Below, piece after piece: positions 1-8,581 of a stretch of DNA of 64,000 nt. The number at the start of each line of letters is the position of its first letter. Within the stretch, counting starts at the first letter, position 1. The stretch comes from Solirubrobacter phytolaccae. Its GTDB lineage: Bacteria > Actinomycetota > Thermoleophilia > Solirubrobacterales > Solirubrobacteraceae. The DNA lies in NCBI RefSeq assembly GCF_027587195.1, contig NZ_JAPDDP010000025.1, forward strand, positions 21,214 through 85,213, given 5' to 3'. Made by a program: the position numbers and the translations under genes. Below the pieces are notes generated by a model, which made no database searches, had not been told where the DNA came from, and worked only from the letters and a program-made list of their open reading frames with translations.

Positions 1-281
1 GCTTCCACGACCTCGAGCGCGCCAGCCGCGCTCGCGAAGAGCTGGCCGCGCTCACCGACGCGCTGAGCTCCGCGGTCAGCCGCAGCGGCCGCGACCGCCG
101 CCCGGGCTCGCACGGCGAGCGCGCGCGGATCAGCGTCACCAAGGCGATCCGCACCGCGATCGGCCACGTGGAGGCCAAGGACGCCACGCTCGGCCACCAC
201 CTGGGCAGCTGCGTGCACACGGGCATGCACTGCGCCTACCGCCCCGGGCCCGACGCTCCGCGCTGGCAGGTCGAGCCCTAG
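1..281 (+). CDS. C-terminal fragment of a large ATPase-type transcriptional regulator (5' truncated)
   Basis: An open frame enters from the left edge and stops with TAG at 279-281, giving about 92 residues. The end carries ERARISVTKAIRTAIGHVE, then a segment with LGHHL and CVHTGMHCAYRP. This resembles the extreme C-terminus of large actinobacterial AAA-ATPase or adenylate-cyclase-like regulators, where a conserved RxxVTRAIRTAI helix precedes a G-x-x-C-x-Y-x-P tail. That assignment is from memory of the family; the ATPase and any DNA-binding domain would lie outside the window. The stop codon interleaves with the stop of the convergent downstream gene at 278-281. The fragment is coding with good confidence; the product name is only a family-level guess. 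Confidence 0.55.
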   Translation, partial: FHDLERASRAREELAALTDALSSAVSRSGRDRRPGSHGERARISVTKAIRTAIGHVEAKDATLGHHLGSCVHTGMHCAYRPGPDAPRWQVEP

Positions 282-2686
282 GGCTTGGACACGATCTCGT
301 CGGCCGCGTACGCCGCCAGCGCCATCACGGTGAGCTGCGGGTTGACGGTGATCGACGTCGGGAACACCGACGCGTCGCACACGTAGAGCCCGGTCGCGCC
401 GTAGACGCGGAAGTGCTCGTCGACGACGCCCTTCGCCGGGTTGCGCGAGATCGGGTTGCCGCCCTGCGGATGCGCGGAGTTCACGAGCAGCTCGCTCTCG
501 TCGCCGATCATGGTCTCCAGCAGCTCGAGCTCGTCCTCGCCGTGCACCTCGACGCCGTGGAAGGTCGCCGGCATCACGCGCTTGGCGTCGAGCCTGAGCC
601 CGATCTCGCACGCGAGCTGCACGCCGTGCTTGATCCGCAGGAAGTCCTCGTCGGTCGGCGAGTAGTCGAGGTTGAGGCCGCCGCGCGTGAACCCGGGCTT
701 GACGCTCCCGTTCGACGCGGTCCCCACGACGACGCCCAGGCACGTCATGTTCGCGTAGCCGCGCATGTTGTCCCAGTGCTGATCGAACCAGCCGGGCATG
801 AACAGCGACTGCGTCACGATCGGGTTGAACCAGGTCTCGAGCGCGAGCCCGGGACGCTTCGGGTTGGGCGGCTCGTAGTAGTGCGAGATCTGCGCGCCGC
901 GCTCGGAGTGCACCGGCTCGCCGAAGTCGAGCGTCACGGGCGACGCCATGTTGAACGCCAGCGCCTTGCCCGCGCGCCCGCCGCCGAGCCCGCTGCGCTG
1001 CAGGATCACGCTCGACGCCAGCGCGCCCGCGCTCAGCACGACGGCCTCGCTCGCGCGGATCTCCACCCGCCGGCCGCCGGGCAGCCGCGCCCGGACCGTG
1101 CGCGTGAAGCCGCCGCGCGTGAGCACCTTCTCGACGAAGCAGTCGGCGAGCACCTGGACCGAGCCCGGGTACTTGCGCTGCGCCTCGGGCAGGGTCCAGT
1201 CGAGCGCGGACAGCTTCTTGCCGAACTGGCAGCCGAGGTTGCAGTAGCCACAGCCGAGGCAGCCGGTGATGTTGCAGTCCGCGACGGTCAGCTCCAGCGG
1301 CCGGTCGACCGCGGGCTTGCGGTTGAGGATCGAGACCATGTGCTCGGCCCCGGGGTTGCGCCGCGACGGCGGGCCGAGCGGCCCGATCTTCAGGAACGTG
1401 CGCACGTGGTGGAAGGCGGCAGCGAGCCGGACGGGGTCCAGGCCCGCCTCACCCTCGCCGTTCCAGCGGTCACGCACGCTGTCGGGCAGGTCGAAGCAGA
1501 CGCTGTTGTTGACGACCGTGCTGCCGCCGACGCACATGCCCTGCGCGACCTGGAAGCGGTAGTCCTTGGTCAGCGTCAGCGCGCCGTCGCGGTAGAGCTT
1601 GGCGAGCTGGTCGGCCTCGTTCTCGGTGAACGCGCTCGGGTCCACGTGCGAGCCGCGCTCGAGCACGAGCACCCGCTTCCCGCGCGCGGCGAGCTCGTGC
1701 GCGAGCATCGCGCCCGCGGCGCCTGAGCCGACGATCACGATCTGGGCCTTGATGACGTCGCCGACGTCCGCCGCGGTCATGCACTCGACGCGGCGCCGGC
1801 TGCCGTTGACGTGCGGCACCACGACCGAGGGCGGGGTGCGCCGCGAGAACGGCACGTAGCCCGCCGCCTCTGCCGCGCGCGGGTCGGCGTAGTAGCCCAT
1901 GAAGGACAGCTGCTGCGCCGTGCGGATCATCGCGCGGCGCAGGTCGCGCACCGCGCGCGGCGTCAGCCAGTCGCGCGTCTGGTCGAGGAAGCGCCGCTGC
2001 ACCCACGTCTGCCGGCGGTCGGCGGACATCAGGTGGAACGGCGGGTGCAGCGTCAGCAGCGGCCAGTAGGCGAGCGCCTGCAGCGACGCCCACAGCTTCC
2101 ACTTCTCGGTCGCTCGGAAGCTCGCGAGGTAGCGGTCCACGCGCTCCCCCACCTCGGCCGGCGCGACCGTCGGGTCCTTGCGCAACACCAGCACTTCGGC
2201 GAGCGCGGTCAGCGCGCGGTAGCCGCCGGGCCACAGGAACTGGAGCCCGTAGCGCGAGCGCACCGCCAGCCACGAGGCCACGCTGAAGCCGACGGCCATG
2301 AAGACCGCCGCGGCGAACCACAGCCAGCGGAACGCGACCGCGTCGGGCGCGAACCACCCGACGTTCATCGTGTGCGAGATCTCGTTGCTGCCCACGCCGG
2401 CCAGCAGCAGCCCCGCCATCACGACGTGCACGCCGACGATCAGCGGGACCAGGGACGCGGCGAAGCGGCGCACGTCGCGGGCGACGGCCACGCCCAGCGC
2501 CACGAGCAGGAAGTCCTTGGCCACCGAGTTCACGACGTACGGGAACTCGGCGTCGTGCATCAGGCCCGCGTCGACGTAGAGCGCGCCGAAGCCGAACGAG
2601 ACCGCCGCGAGCAGCCACGCCAGGCCGGCGAGCCATTTCTCCGACCGACTCAGCGAGGGCCGCTCGCCCCGTTGCAGCGCGCTCAT
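278..2686 (-). CDS. Membrane-anchored GMC-family FAD oxidoreductase
   Basis: An 802-residue flavoenzyme of the glucose-methanol-choline family, expected to oxidise an alcohol (possibly a sterol or lipid alcohol) with FAD. About four hydrophobic segments occupy residues 15-145, followed by a linker resembling a gluconate-dehydrogenase subunit-3 region. The Rossmann motif IVIVGSGAAGAMLAHELA starts near residue 316, and GMCVGGSTVVNNS is the FAD-attachment region. A cysteine-rich stretch (CNITGCLGCGYCNLGC) follows, as in related actinobacterial enzymes. The C-terminal GMC domain has NSAHPQGGN and the closing NPQLTVMALA. The frame stays open upstream, but ATG 2686 is chosen because it overlaps the stop of the upstream hydrolase gene (ATGA). 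The substrate is unknown. Confidence 0.85.
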   Translation of the reverse strand: MSALQRGERPSLSRSEKWLAGLAWLLAAVSFGFGALYVDAGLMHDAEFPYVVNSVAKDFLLVALGVAVARDVRRFAASLVPLIVGVHVVMAGLLLAGVGSNEISHTMNVGWFAPDAVAFRWLWFAAAVFMAVGFSVASWLAVRSRYGLQFLWPGGYRALTALAEVLVLRKDPTVAPAEVGERVDRYLASFRATEKWKLWASLQALAYWPLLTLHPPFHLMSADRRQTWVQRRFLDQTRDWLTPRAVRDLRRAMIRTAQQLSFMGYYADPRAAEAAGYVPFSRRTPPSVVVPHVNGSRRRVECMTAADVGDVIKAQIVIVGSGAAGAMLAHELAARGKRVLVLERGSHVDPSAFTENEADQLAKLYRDGALTLTKDYRFQVAQGMCVGGSTVVNNSVCFDLPDSVRDRWNGEGEAGLDPVRLAAAFHHVRTFLKIGPLGPPSRRNPGAEHMVSILNRKPAVDRPLELTVADCNITGCLGCGYCNLGCQFGKKLSALDWTLPEAQRKYPGSVQVLADCFVEKVLTRGGFTRTVRARLPGGRRVEIRASEAVVLSAGALASSVILQRSGLGGGRAGKALAFNMASPVTLDFGEPVHSERGAQISHYYEPPNPKRPGLALETWFNPIVTQSLFMPGWFDQHWDNMRGYANMTCLGVVVGTASNGSVKPGFTRGGLNLDYSPTDEDFLRIKHGVQLACEIGLRLDAKRVMPATFHGVEVHGEDELELLETMIGDESELLVNSAHPQGGNPISRNPAKGVVDEHFRVYGATGLYVCDASVFPTSITVNPQLTVMALAAYAADEIVSKP

Positions 2687-3639
2687 GAGCCCACCACCCG
2701 CAGCGTCGCCGGCAGCAGGTGGGTGCGCAGGAACTCGGCCTGGTCGCGCGCCGCCGCCGCGAACGTGCGCCCGTAGTAGAGCGCGAAGTGCGTCGACGGG
2801 TAGCGCCGCAGCGTGCCGCGCTCGGAGAGCTTGAGCGCCGGCCCGGGCGGGATCACGTTGTCCCCGTCGGCGACGCACACGAGCAGCGGGCAGCGCACCC
2901 GCTTGCCGGCCCTCGTCGCGGAGTAGAAGGTCGTGGTGAGCGCGAACCGCGCGCACACCGCGTTGCGCCACGTGCTGTCGAGCGGCGTGATCCGGTCCAG
3001 CCCGGAGAGCGCGTCGGGCGTGGTCGTCACCGCGCGCGTGTACGGACGCCCGGCCGACTTGATCAACACCGGCTTCAGCCCCAGCAGCGCGCCCACCTGG
3101 TCGCGCAGCCCGGCGCCCAGCAGCCGCGCGCTGCGCGCGATCGGCATGCTGCGCAGCTGCGCCGGCCCGCTGATGAGCGGCGCCTGGGTGACGACCGCGC
3201 GGATCTCCGGATCGGCCGCCGCGACCTTGAGCACGTGCCCACCGGAGTTCGACGTGCCCCAGAGCGCGATCCGCTGCGCGTCGACGCTGTCGAGCCCACG
3301 CGCGTACGCGACCGCGGCACGCCAGTCCTCGACCTGACGGCGGTTGCTCATCAGCTGCCGCGGCTCGCCGCCGCTGGCGCCGAAGTGCCGGTAGTCGAAC
3401 ACGAACGCGGCCAGGCCTTCGCGCTGGAAGCGCTCGGCGTAGCGATCGAGCGCTTGCTCGCGGACGCCGTCGAAGCCGTGCGCCAGGATCACGCACGGCG
3501 CCGGGCCGGGTCCGCGCCCGGGATAGAGCCAGGCGGCGCAGTCGGTCCCACGCACGCGGAAGGTGAGCTCGAGCCGCTGCGGCGCGCGACGCGCCTCGGG
3601 GAGCTCGTGAGGCTGAGGTACGGCACGACTGGCGGTCAT
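2683..3639 (-). CDS. Alpha/beta hydrolase (DLH/acetyl-xylan-esterase-like)
   Basis: A 318-residue cytoplasmic alpha/beta hydrolase. Visible family features are the oxyanion-side HGFDG motif, the nucleophile elbow LWGTSNSGGH, the acid in VADGDNVIP and the histidine in YPSTHFALYYG. That is a complete triad in the normal order. ATG 3639 is preferred over an upstream ATG at 3669 because a purine-rich GGGG lies just upstream and the extra residues (MHSQVTGTGA) look non-coding. It is translationally coupled by ATGA to the downstream GMC oxidoreductase. The pair may hydrolyse an ester and then oxidise the released alcohol, which is an inference from the arrangement. Confidence 0.85.
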   Translation of the reverse strand: MTASRAVPQPHELPEARRAPQRLELTFRVRGTDCAAWLYPGRGPGPAPCVILAHGFDGVREQALDRYAERFQREGLAAFVFDYRHFGASGGEPRQLMSNRRQVEDWRAAVAYARGLDSVDAQRIALWGTSNSGGHVLKVAAADPEIRAVVTQAPLISGPAQLRSMPIARSARLLGAGLRDQVGALLGLKPVLIKSAGRPYTRAVTTTPDALSGLDRITPLDSTWRNAVCARFALTTTFYSATRAGKRVRCPLLVCVADGDNVIPPGPALKLSERGTLRRYPSTHFALYYGRTFAAAARDQAEFLRTHLLPATLRVVGS

Positions 3640-3805
3640 TGCCCCTGTTCCCGTTACCTGCGAGTGCACATCGTTCCCTGCATGCCTCTTAGAGGGCCTC
3701 AGGGGGCCGGGCGATACAGGAACCGGTGCACGGAGGCGGAGGGAACGACGTGCGGTCGGTTCTCACGCCTGCTGGGAGAACGCCCCATCCCCCAGCCGGA
3801 GCCCC

Positions 3806-4441
3806 GTGCCCATGCTTCATCACGCCAGGCCCTACGTCGACGAGCTGCACTCAGAACGTGCCTCCCGTCGCGCGCTCCCCACCGACCCCGCCGAGCTCGA
3901 GCGCCTCGTCCGTGACGCGGCGGACGCCGACGACGCGGCGTGGAACACCCTCGTCCGCGGCTACGGACCGCGGCTGCACGCCGTCGCCCGCGCGCAGCGG
4001 GTCGGCAGCCACGACGCCGAGGACGTCGTCCAGATGACGTGGCTGAAGCTGTTCACGCACATCGGCACGGTGCGCGAGCCGGCCAAGCTCGGCGGCTACC
4101 TGCAGACGATCACGCGCCACACCACGTGGCGTCACGTGTCCGCGACCCGCCGTGAGCAGCTCGAGCCCGACGCGATCGACGCGGCGGTCGACGACCGCCA
4201 GCCCGGCCTCGAGGAGGGGCTCATCGCCGAGGAGCGCAGCGCGGTCCTGGCGGCGGCCCTGGAGTGCCTGCCCCCGCGCGAGAAGCGGCTGATGCAGATG
4301 CTCGTCCGCGAGCCCGAGCCGACCTACGCGGAGATCTCCGCCGAGCTCGGGATGCCGATCGGCAGCATCGGGCCGACCCGCGCCCGGTGCCTCGAGCGGT
4401 TGCGGCGTGACCCGCGGCTCGCGGCCGTCGCGCTCAGCTGA
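3806..4441 (+). CDS. ECF-type RNA polymerase sigma factor
   Basis: A 211-residue sigma-70 family protein with region 2 (AAWNTLVRGYGPRLHAVAR, then DAEDVVQMTWLKLF) and region 4 (LPPREKRLMQMLV, then TYAEISAELGMPIGSIGPTR). The region-4 helix-turn-helix is typical of ECF factors. The start is GTG 3806 (GGAG 4 nt upstream) or ATG 3812; both leave the domains intact. Two GGAAC elements at 3719 and 3742 resemble ECF -35 boxes and could mark autoregulation, but spacing to a -10 is not convincing. No anti-sigma gene is adjacent. It converges on the phenazine tailoring operon and overlaps the last gene there by 8 nt, so control of that cluster is possible but unproven. Confidence 0.88.
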   Translation: MPMLHHARPYVDELHSERASRRALPTDPAELERLVRDAADADDAAWNTLVRGYGPRLHAVARAQRVGSHDAEDVVQMTWLKLFTHIGTVREPAKLGGYLQTITRHTTWRHVSATRREQLEPDAIDAAVDDRQPGLEEGLIAEERSAVLAAALECLPPREKRLMQMLVREPEPTYAEISAELGMPIGSIGPTRARCLERLRRDPRLAAVALS

Positions 4442-4724
4442 CGAGTGGGCTCGTGGCGGCGGGCAATGCCGCCGCCACGAGCCGGACCAGGTGGTCGACC
4501 GTGACCAGCGCGAGGATGCGCCGGCCACGGTCGAACCAGCCCGTCGGATCGAGTTCGAGGCCGAGTGCGCGCTCCACCGCCCGCACGATCTCGAACAGCT
4601 CCTCACGGTCGGCGCCGTAGTCGTCGACCAGCGAGTTCTCCAGGCGCACCTCGTCCTCCAGCAGGCCGAGGTGGTCGCAGACCGCCGCTCGCACGGCGAG
4701 AAAGGGGCAGAGGAGTGCGCTCAT
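4434..4724 (-). CDS. Acyl-carrier-protein-like protein lacking the phosphopantetheine serine
   Basis: A 96-residue four-helix carrier-like protein, last gene of the leftward phenazine tailoring operon. The region around residues 31-45 reads SLVDDYGADREELFEIV, which aligns with the usual carrier-protein DLGADSLDTVELV motif, but the modified Ser is Arg (residue 40, codon CGT on the minus strand). Known carrier proteins need that Ser for the 4'-phosphopantetheine arm, so this one should not carry an acyl thioester. It starts within the stop of the reductase gene (ATGA at 4721-4724). It may act as a protein partner or scaffold for the adenylating enzyme and reductase. The carrier-like fold is an inference from pattern only. 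Confidence 0.7.
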   Translation of the reverse strand: MSALLCPFLAVRAAVCDHLGLLEDEVRLENSLVDDYGADREELFEIVRAVERALGLELDPTGWFDRGRRILALVTVDHLVRLVAAALPAATSPLVS

Positions 4725-6106
4725 GGCCGGCGGATCACGCTCTTGGTGCGCATCAGGAACTCAGCCAGGTAACCGTCGTGCGGCAGCTCGGGCGCCATGT
4801 GCAGGGTGCGCTCGTCGCCGACGTAGACGTTGGCGATCGTCGGCTCCTCCACGAGGGCGTCGACGAGCGCGTCATCGTCGGTGCAGACGGTGAGGACGAG
4901 CGTGTCGCGCAGCGCGGCGGCGCCGTCGGCGCGCGTCCAGGGCGCGACCCACACGCACGGGAACGGCAGCTCGCACGCCGCCTGCGGCGCGTCCGCGCGT
5001 TCCAGCTCATGCACGGCCGGCCGCAGCACCGCGCTGCCGTCGCCGAGCGCGTCGACGATCCCGTCGCCGCCGAGCCACGCCTTCGCGTTCGCCGCGGCCG
5101 CGTCCAGGTAGACGGCGAACGTCTTGGCGGTCGCCAGCGGCTGGACGGGCAGCACGGCGTCGGCGTGCTCGGGCGGGAGGCTCGGGAGCGCGCTCAGGCG
5201 CTCGGCGAGCGCGGCGCACAGCGGTGCCGGGTCGCCCTCGACGAGGACGGTCGTCGCGTTCACGCAGCCGACCCCGCCGTGCCCGGCGATCGAGTCCACG
5301 ATCGTGTCCAGGTGCTCGCGCCAGTCGGCGTCGCGGGTGATCAGGAGCTTCGAGCGGCCCGGGCCCTGCGTGACGACGCGCGGGTCGCGGCCGTACTTGG
5401 CGACGACGTCGGCGCCACCGTAGGCGAGGCCGAGGTCGGCGCCGCGCACGATCGCGTCGGCGCCGTCGTGGTTGGTCGGCAGCAGCGCGACCTGGTCGTC
5501 GCCGAACCCGGCGGCGCGCAGCGCGAGGATCAGCCGGTGCGGCGTGAACGGCTCGCGCTGGGACGGCCGGACCGCCACGCGGTAGCCGAGCGCGAGCGCC
5601 TCCGGCCACAGGCTGTGGGCGCCCGGGTGGTTGCCGGCCGCGAGCACCGCGAACACGTCGCCGCGGCGCGTCCAGACGGCGCGGCCGCTGCGGGTGAGCG
5701 GGTCGCGCCAGTCCGTCACGGCCCCGGCGGGCCGCGCGTGCTGGACCGTGTAGTGGGCCAGGCGCAGGCGGTTCGCCAGCGTGCCGACGGTGTGCTCGAC
5801 CGTCGTGATCGGGAGCCCGCCGACGCGGCTGACGGCGTACGCGTAGTCGGCGGGCGTGTGGCCGGCGATCGTCGCGTGCTCGAACAGGTCGGCGGCCTTC
5901 GTGAGCATGCCGACGCGCTCGTCGGCCGGGACCGTCGTGGCCTTGCGCAGCGCGGCCAGCGTGCGGTTCACGAACAGCGACGGCACGAGGCTCAGCTCCG
6001 CGACCACAGCGCCCGCCACGTCGGTGACGGGCAGCGGGATGTGGCTGACGAACAGGCCGTTGGCCCCGAGCGCCGGCAGGTCGACGGTGGGCGCGAGCGC
6101 CGTCAC
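4721..6106 (-). CDS. EhpG-like acyl reductase (aldehyde dehydrogenase superfamily)
   Basis: A 461-residue aldehyde-dehydrogenase-fold protein. AAGNHPGAHSLWPEAL (near residue 156) is the cofactor-binding segment. GHGGVGCVNATT carries the probable catalytic Cys at residue 281. The usual general-base Glu motif (ELGGK) is replaced by TQGPGRSKL, as expected for enzymes that reduce activated acyl groups rather than oxidise aldehydes. In griseoluteic acid biosynthesis, EhpG works with the adenylating enzyme EhpF to reduce a phenazine carboxylate to an aldehyde; the same adjacent pair occurs here. The start is GTG 6106, sharing one base with the upstream stop (TAGTG). The longer upstream frame is low-complexity Arg-rich shadow. 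The phenazine substrate is inferred from context. Confidence 0.75.
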   Translation of the reverse strand: MTALAPTVDLPALGANGLFVSHIPLPVTDVAGAVVAELSLVPSLFVNRTLAALRKATTVPADERVGMLTKAADLFEHATIAGHTPADYAYAVSRVGGLPITTVEHTVGTLANRLRLAHYTVQHARPAGAVTDWRDPLTRSGRAVWTRRGDVFAVLAAGNHPGAHSLWPEALALGYRVAVRPSQREPFTPHRLILALRAAGFGDDQVALLPTNHDGADAIVRGADLGLAYGGADVVAKYGRDPRVVTQGPGRSKLLITRDADWREHLDTIVDSIAGHGGVGCVNATTVLVEGDPAPLCAALAERLSALPSLPPEHADAVLPVQPLATAKTFAVYLDAAAANAKAWLGGDGIVDALGDGSAVLRPAVHELERADAPQAACELPFPCVWVAPWTRADGAAALRDTLVLTVCTDDDALVDALVEEPTIANVYVGDERTLHMAPELPHDGYLAEFLMRTKSVIRRP

Positions 6107-7167
6107 TAGTACACCCCTTCGATCACGGCTTCCCGCTCGAAGGTCATGACCGGACGGAGGTTCGCGACCGAGTCGCCGATCTGCCCCGGCGCGGCCGGGA
6201 CGCGGATCGCGAGGTCGCGCTCGAGGTTGTTGGGCAGCAGGAACGACCGGCTGACGTGGCTGACCACGACCTGGCCGCGTTCGCCGTAGGCGACCGTGTC
6301 GCCGGTGTCCGGGTCGACGACGTCGAAGGTGACGTACGGGGCGAGCGGGTCGAAGACGCACGAGGTGCCGGCCGGCAGGTGCGGACGCTCGCTCGCGACG
6401 CCGAGCATCATCGTGCTGCCGTAGTTGCCGTGCAGCGCGACGCCCGGGAACACCTCGGTCTTGTAGAGCTCACGCGAGTCGGGGTCGAGCTGCGTGCCGC
6501 CCCAGCTGATCAGGCGCACCTTCTCGTTGACGAGCGCGACGAGGTCATCGCGTAGCGCCAGGCGCTCGAGCAGCGGCGGCGTGATCATCAGCACGCCGAT
6601 GTCCTGCGTGCGCAGCACGTACTCGGCCTGCTCGATCAGGTGGTCGGCGTAGGCGCCGACGTCCGGGCCGCGGCCCTCCGCGATCAGCCGCTTGACCCAG
6701 CGCGGGTCGAGGTCGATCGTGAAGCCGTGGCCGCCGAAGCCGGCGGCGGAGCGGCGGAACAGCTCGCCGACGATGTGCGGCCCGGTGGGCACGACGCCCA
6801 GCCAGTCCTTGCCGGGCTCCAGGCCGTGTGCGGCGTAGTTCGCGCGCATCGCGGCGAGCATCCGGTCCAGCCAGTCGCGCATCAGCACGACGCGCTTGGG
6901 CGCGCCGGTCGTGCCGCCGCTGTCGAAGAAGCCGACCACGTCGGGGTTCGGGCCGTAGCCGCGCGGGATCAGGTCGGCGACGCGCACGTCGCGCAACTCG
7001 GCGGCCACGTTCGGGAACCGGCGCAGGTCCGCGTGGCTGCGCACGTCGGTGCGCGGGTCGAAGTCCAGCGTCGCGGCCCGCTCGAGCCAGAACGGCGAGC
7101 CGGTCTCGGGGTTGAAGTGCCACTCCATGGCGGCCTGGATGAACGTGTCGGGATCGGTCTCGGTCAT
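6106..7167 (-). CDS. EhpF-like adenylating enzyme (ANL superfamily, phenazine carboxylate activation)
   Basis: A 353-residue AMP-binding enzyme with FDSGGTTGAPKRVVL at residues 81-95 (the P-loop-like motif of adenylating enzymes) and a later HGNYGSTMMLG adenine-binding segment. It is shorter than typical acyl-CoA synthetases (about 500 residues), so the mobile C-terminal domain is reduced or missing, consistent with the atypical ANL enzyme EhpF of griseoluteate biosynthesis and its relatives annotated as phenazine biosynthesis proteins. The likely role is to activate a phenazine carboxylate (such as phenazine-1,6-dicarboxylate) as an acyl-AMP for the reductase encoded next. ATG 7167 overlaps the stop of the upstream monooxygenase (ATGA). 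Confidence 0.78.
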   Translation of the reverse strand: MTETDPDTFIQAAMEWHFNPETGSPFWLERAATLDFDPRTDVRSHADLRRFPNVAAELRDVRVADLIPRGYGPNPDVVGFFDSGGTTGAPKRVVLMRDWLDRMLAAMRANYAAHGLEPGKDWLGVVPTGPHIVGELFRRSAAGFGGHGFTIDLDPRWVKRLIAEGRGPDVGAYADHLIEQAEYVLRTQDIGVLMITPPLLERLALRDDLVALVNEKVRLISWGGTQLDPDSRELYKTEVFPGVALHGNYGSTMMLGVASERPHLPAGTSCVFDPLAPYVTFDVVDPDTGDTVAYGERGQVVVSHVSRSFLLPNNLERDLAIRVPAAPGQIGDSVANLRPVMTFEREAVIEGVY

Positions 7168-8555
7168 CGGGTCTCCTCGGCGGCGTCGAGGCGCCGGACG
7201 GCGGGCACGGGGGCGCGGCGCCGGCGCCGGTTGGCGCGCAGCACGCGGCGGACGGTGGATGGGCGGAACAGCACGGTCGGCGGGGCGACGAGCCAGCACA
7301 CCTGCATGAAGCGCTCCGCGACGGCCCAGTCGTCCTCGGCGGCGCGCAGGACGCGGCCGATGTAGGCGTTGGCGAGCCGCGCCGGCAGCGGCCGCGGGCC
7401 TTCGACCTCGGGCAGCGCCAGGTCGCCGCCGACGGCGAGCTGCCAGGCGATGTCGGTGCGCTTGATCGCGGTCTTGAAGTAGCGCCGCTCGAGCTTGCGC
7501 GGGCCGGCGGCGAGGCAGTCGCGGAGCGCGATCGCCTGCAACGCCGCGGTCGACATCCCCTGCCCGTAGGCGGGGTTGAAGCTGCACAGCGCGTCGCCGA
7601 TCACGATCAGCCCGGTGGGCAGGCGCTTGACGCGGTCGTAGCGGCGCCGCACGCTGGCGCGGTAGCGGTGCGCGACCGGGTCGTCGAGCCACTCGGCGTC
7701 ACGGACCGCGGCCATCGCGGAGTCCGGGAGCACGCCCTCGGCGAAGCGCAGGAACGCGTCGGGGTCCGTCGGCGGGTGGAAGCCCTTGTAGCCGATCAGG
7801 GTGAGGATGTGGTGGTCGTCCTCGGCGGCGAAGAACGTGCCGGTCGGACGGCCGGGTTCGGCGCCGACGATGATCACCTTCTCGCGGCCGAGCGCGCCCG
7901 GCCGCAGCCGCAGGTGGCGGCTGACGTAGCGGATGTCGACCTCGAGGCGCTCCTCGGGCGGCGCGGCGTAGCCCATCGCCGCCAGCCACTTGGCGGTGCG
8001 GCCGGTGCGGCCGGTGGCGTCGACGACGAGGTCGGCGGAGAGCCGCTCCTCCTCGGCCCCGGCGCGCTGGACGGTCGCGCCGGTCACGCAGTCTCCGTCG
8101 CGCTCGAGATTCACGAGCTTGCAGCGGTCGACGAGCTCGACGTTCGCCCGCTCGAGCAGCGCCGTGCGGATGCGCCACTCCAGGTACGGACGGCTGGGCT
8201 GGTAGCTCGGGGTGGGACGCTCGTAGGGGCCGTCGGAGCAGAGCTTGTGCCCGCCGGGTGCGAAAGAGAGCTCGTCGGGCTCGTGCAGCGTCGTGACGCC
8301 GTCGGGCTCGAAGGTCTCCAGCAGGCCCGGGAACAGCTCGTCGACGACGCGGGTGCCGGCGACCAGGAGGCCGTGGGCGTGGCGGCCCTGGGGCACGCCC
8401 TGGCGCGGATCCGCCGTGTCCTGGAGCGCGTCGCGCTCGATCACGGTCACCCGCGTGAACGCGTCCGCGAGCACGCGCGCGGCCAGCAGGCCCGCCATGC
8501 TCGCCCCGAGGACCACGGCATGCTCACCGATGGTTGTCTGTCGCTGTGTGCTCAT
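7164..8555 (-). CDS. FAD-dependent monooxygenase / halogenase-like flavoprotein
   Basis: A 463-residue class A flavoprotein. The N-terminus has the FAD dinucleotide fold AVVLGASMAGLLAARVLA (with GxSxAG in place of GxGxxG), ending with an acidic residue in VIERD. VVDATGRTGRTAKWL is the second FAD motif and GDALCSFNPAYGQGMS is the conserved GD motif that contacts the FAD ribityl chain. It is therefore a hydroxylase-type enzyme, most plausibly acting on the phenazine ring or a side chain, given its place in the tailoring operon. The substrate is not visible from sequence. No halogenase-type WxWxIP motif is present, so hydroxylation or epoxidation is more likely than halogenation. The C-terminal 30 residues are Arg-rich. 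Confidence 0.82.
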   Translation of the reverse strand: MSTQRQTTIGEHAVVLGASMAGLLAARVLADAFTRVTVIERDALQDTADPRQGVPQGRHAHGLLVAGTRVVDELFPGLLETFEPDGVTTLHEPDELSFAPGGHKLCSDGPYERPTPSYQPSRPYLEWRIRTALLERANVELVDRCKLVNLERDGDCVTGATVQRAGAEEERLSADLVVDATGRTGRTAKWLAAMGYAAPPEERLEVDIRYVSRHLRLRPGALGREKVIIVGAEPGRPTGTFFAAEDDHHILTLIGYKGFHPPTDPDAFLRFAEGVLPDSAMAAVRDAEWLDDPVAHRYRASVRRRYDRVKRLPTGLIVIGDALCSFNPAYGQGMSTAALQAIALRDCLAAGPRKLERRYFKTAIKRTDIAWQLAVGGDLALPEVEGPRPLPARLANAYIGRVLRAAEDDWAVAERFMQVCWLVAPPTVLFRPSTVRRVLRANRRRRRAPVPAVRRLDAAEETR

Positions 8556-8581
8556 GCCGTGGTCGCTCGCTCAGCCGGCGC

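Noticed and set aside
278..3496. A single 1072-residue minus-strand frame covering both hydrolase and oxidoreductase regions
   Set aside because: Its first 270 residues are low-complexity Arg/Ala shadow of the hydrolase gene in another frame; the oxidoreductase starts at 2686.
1811..3915. Long plus-strand open frames opposite the oxidoreductase and hydrolase
   Set aside because: Arg/Gln/Ala/His-rich antisense frames typical of very high GC; no motif, and the minus strand carries clear families.
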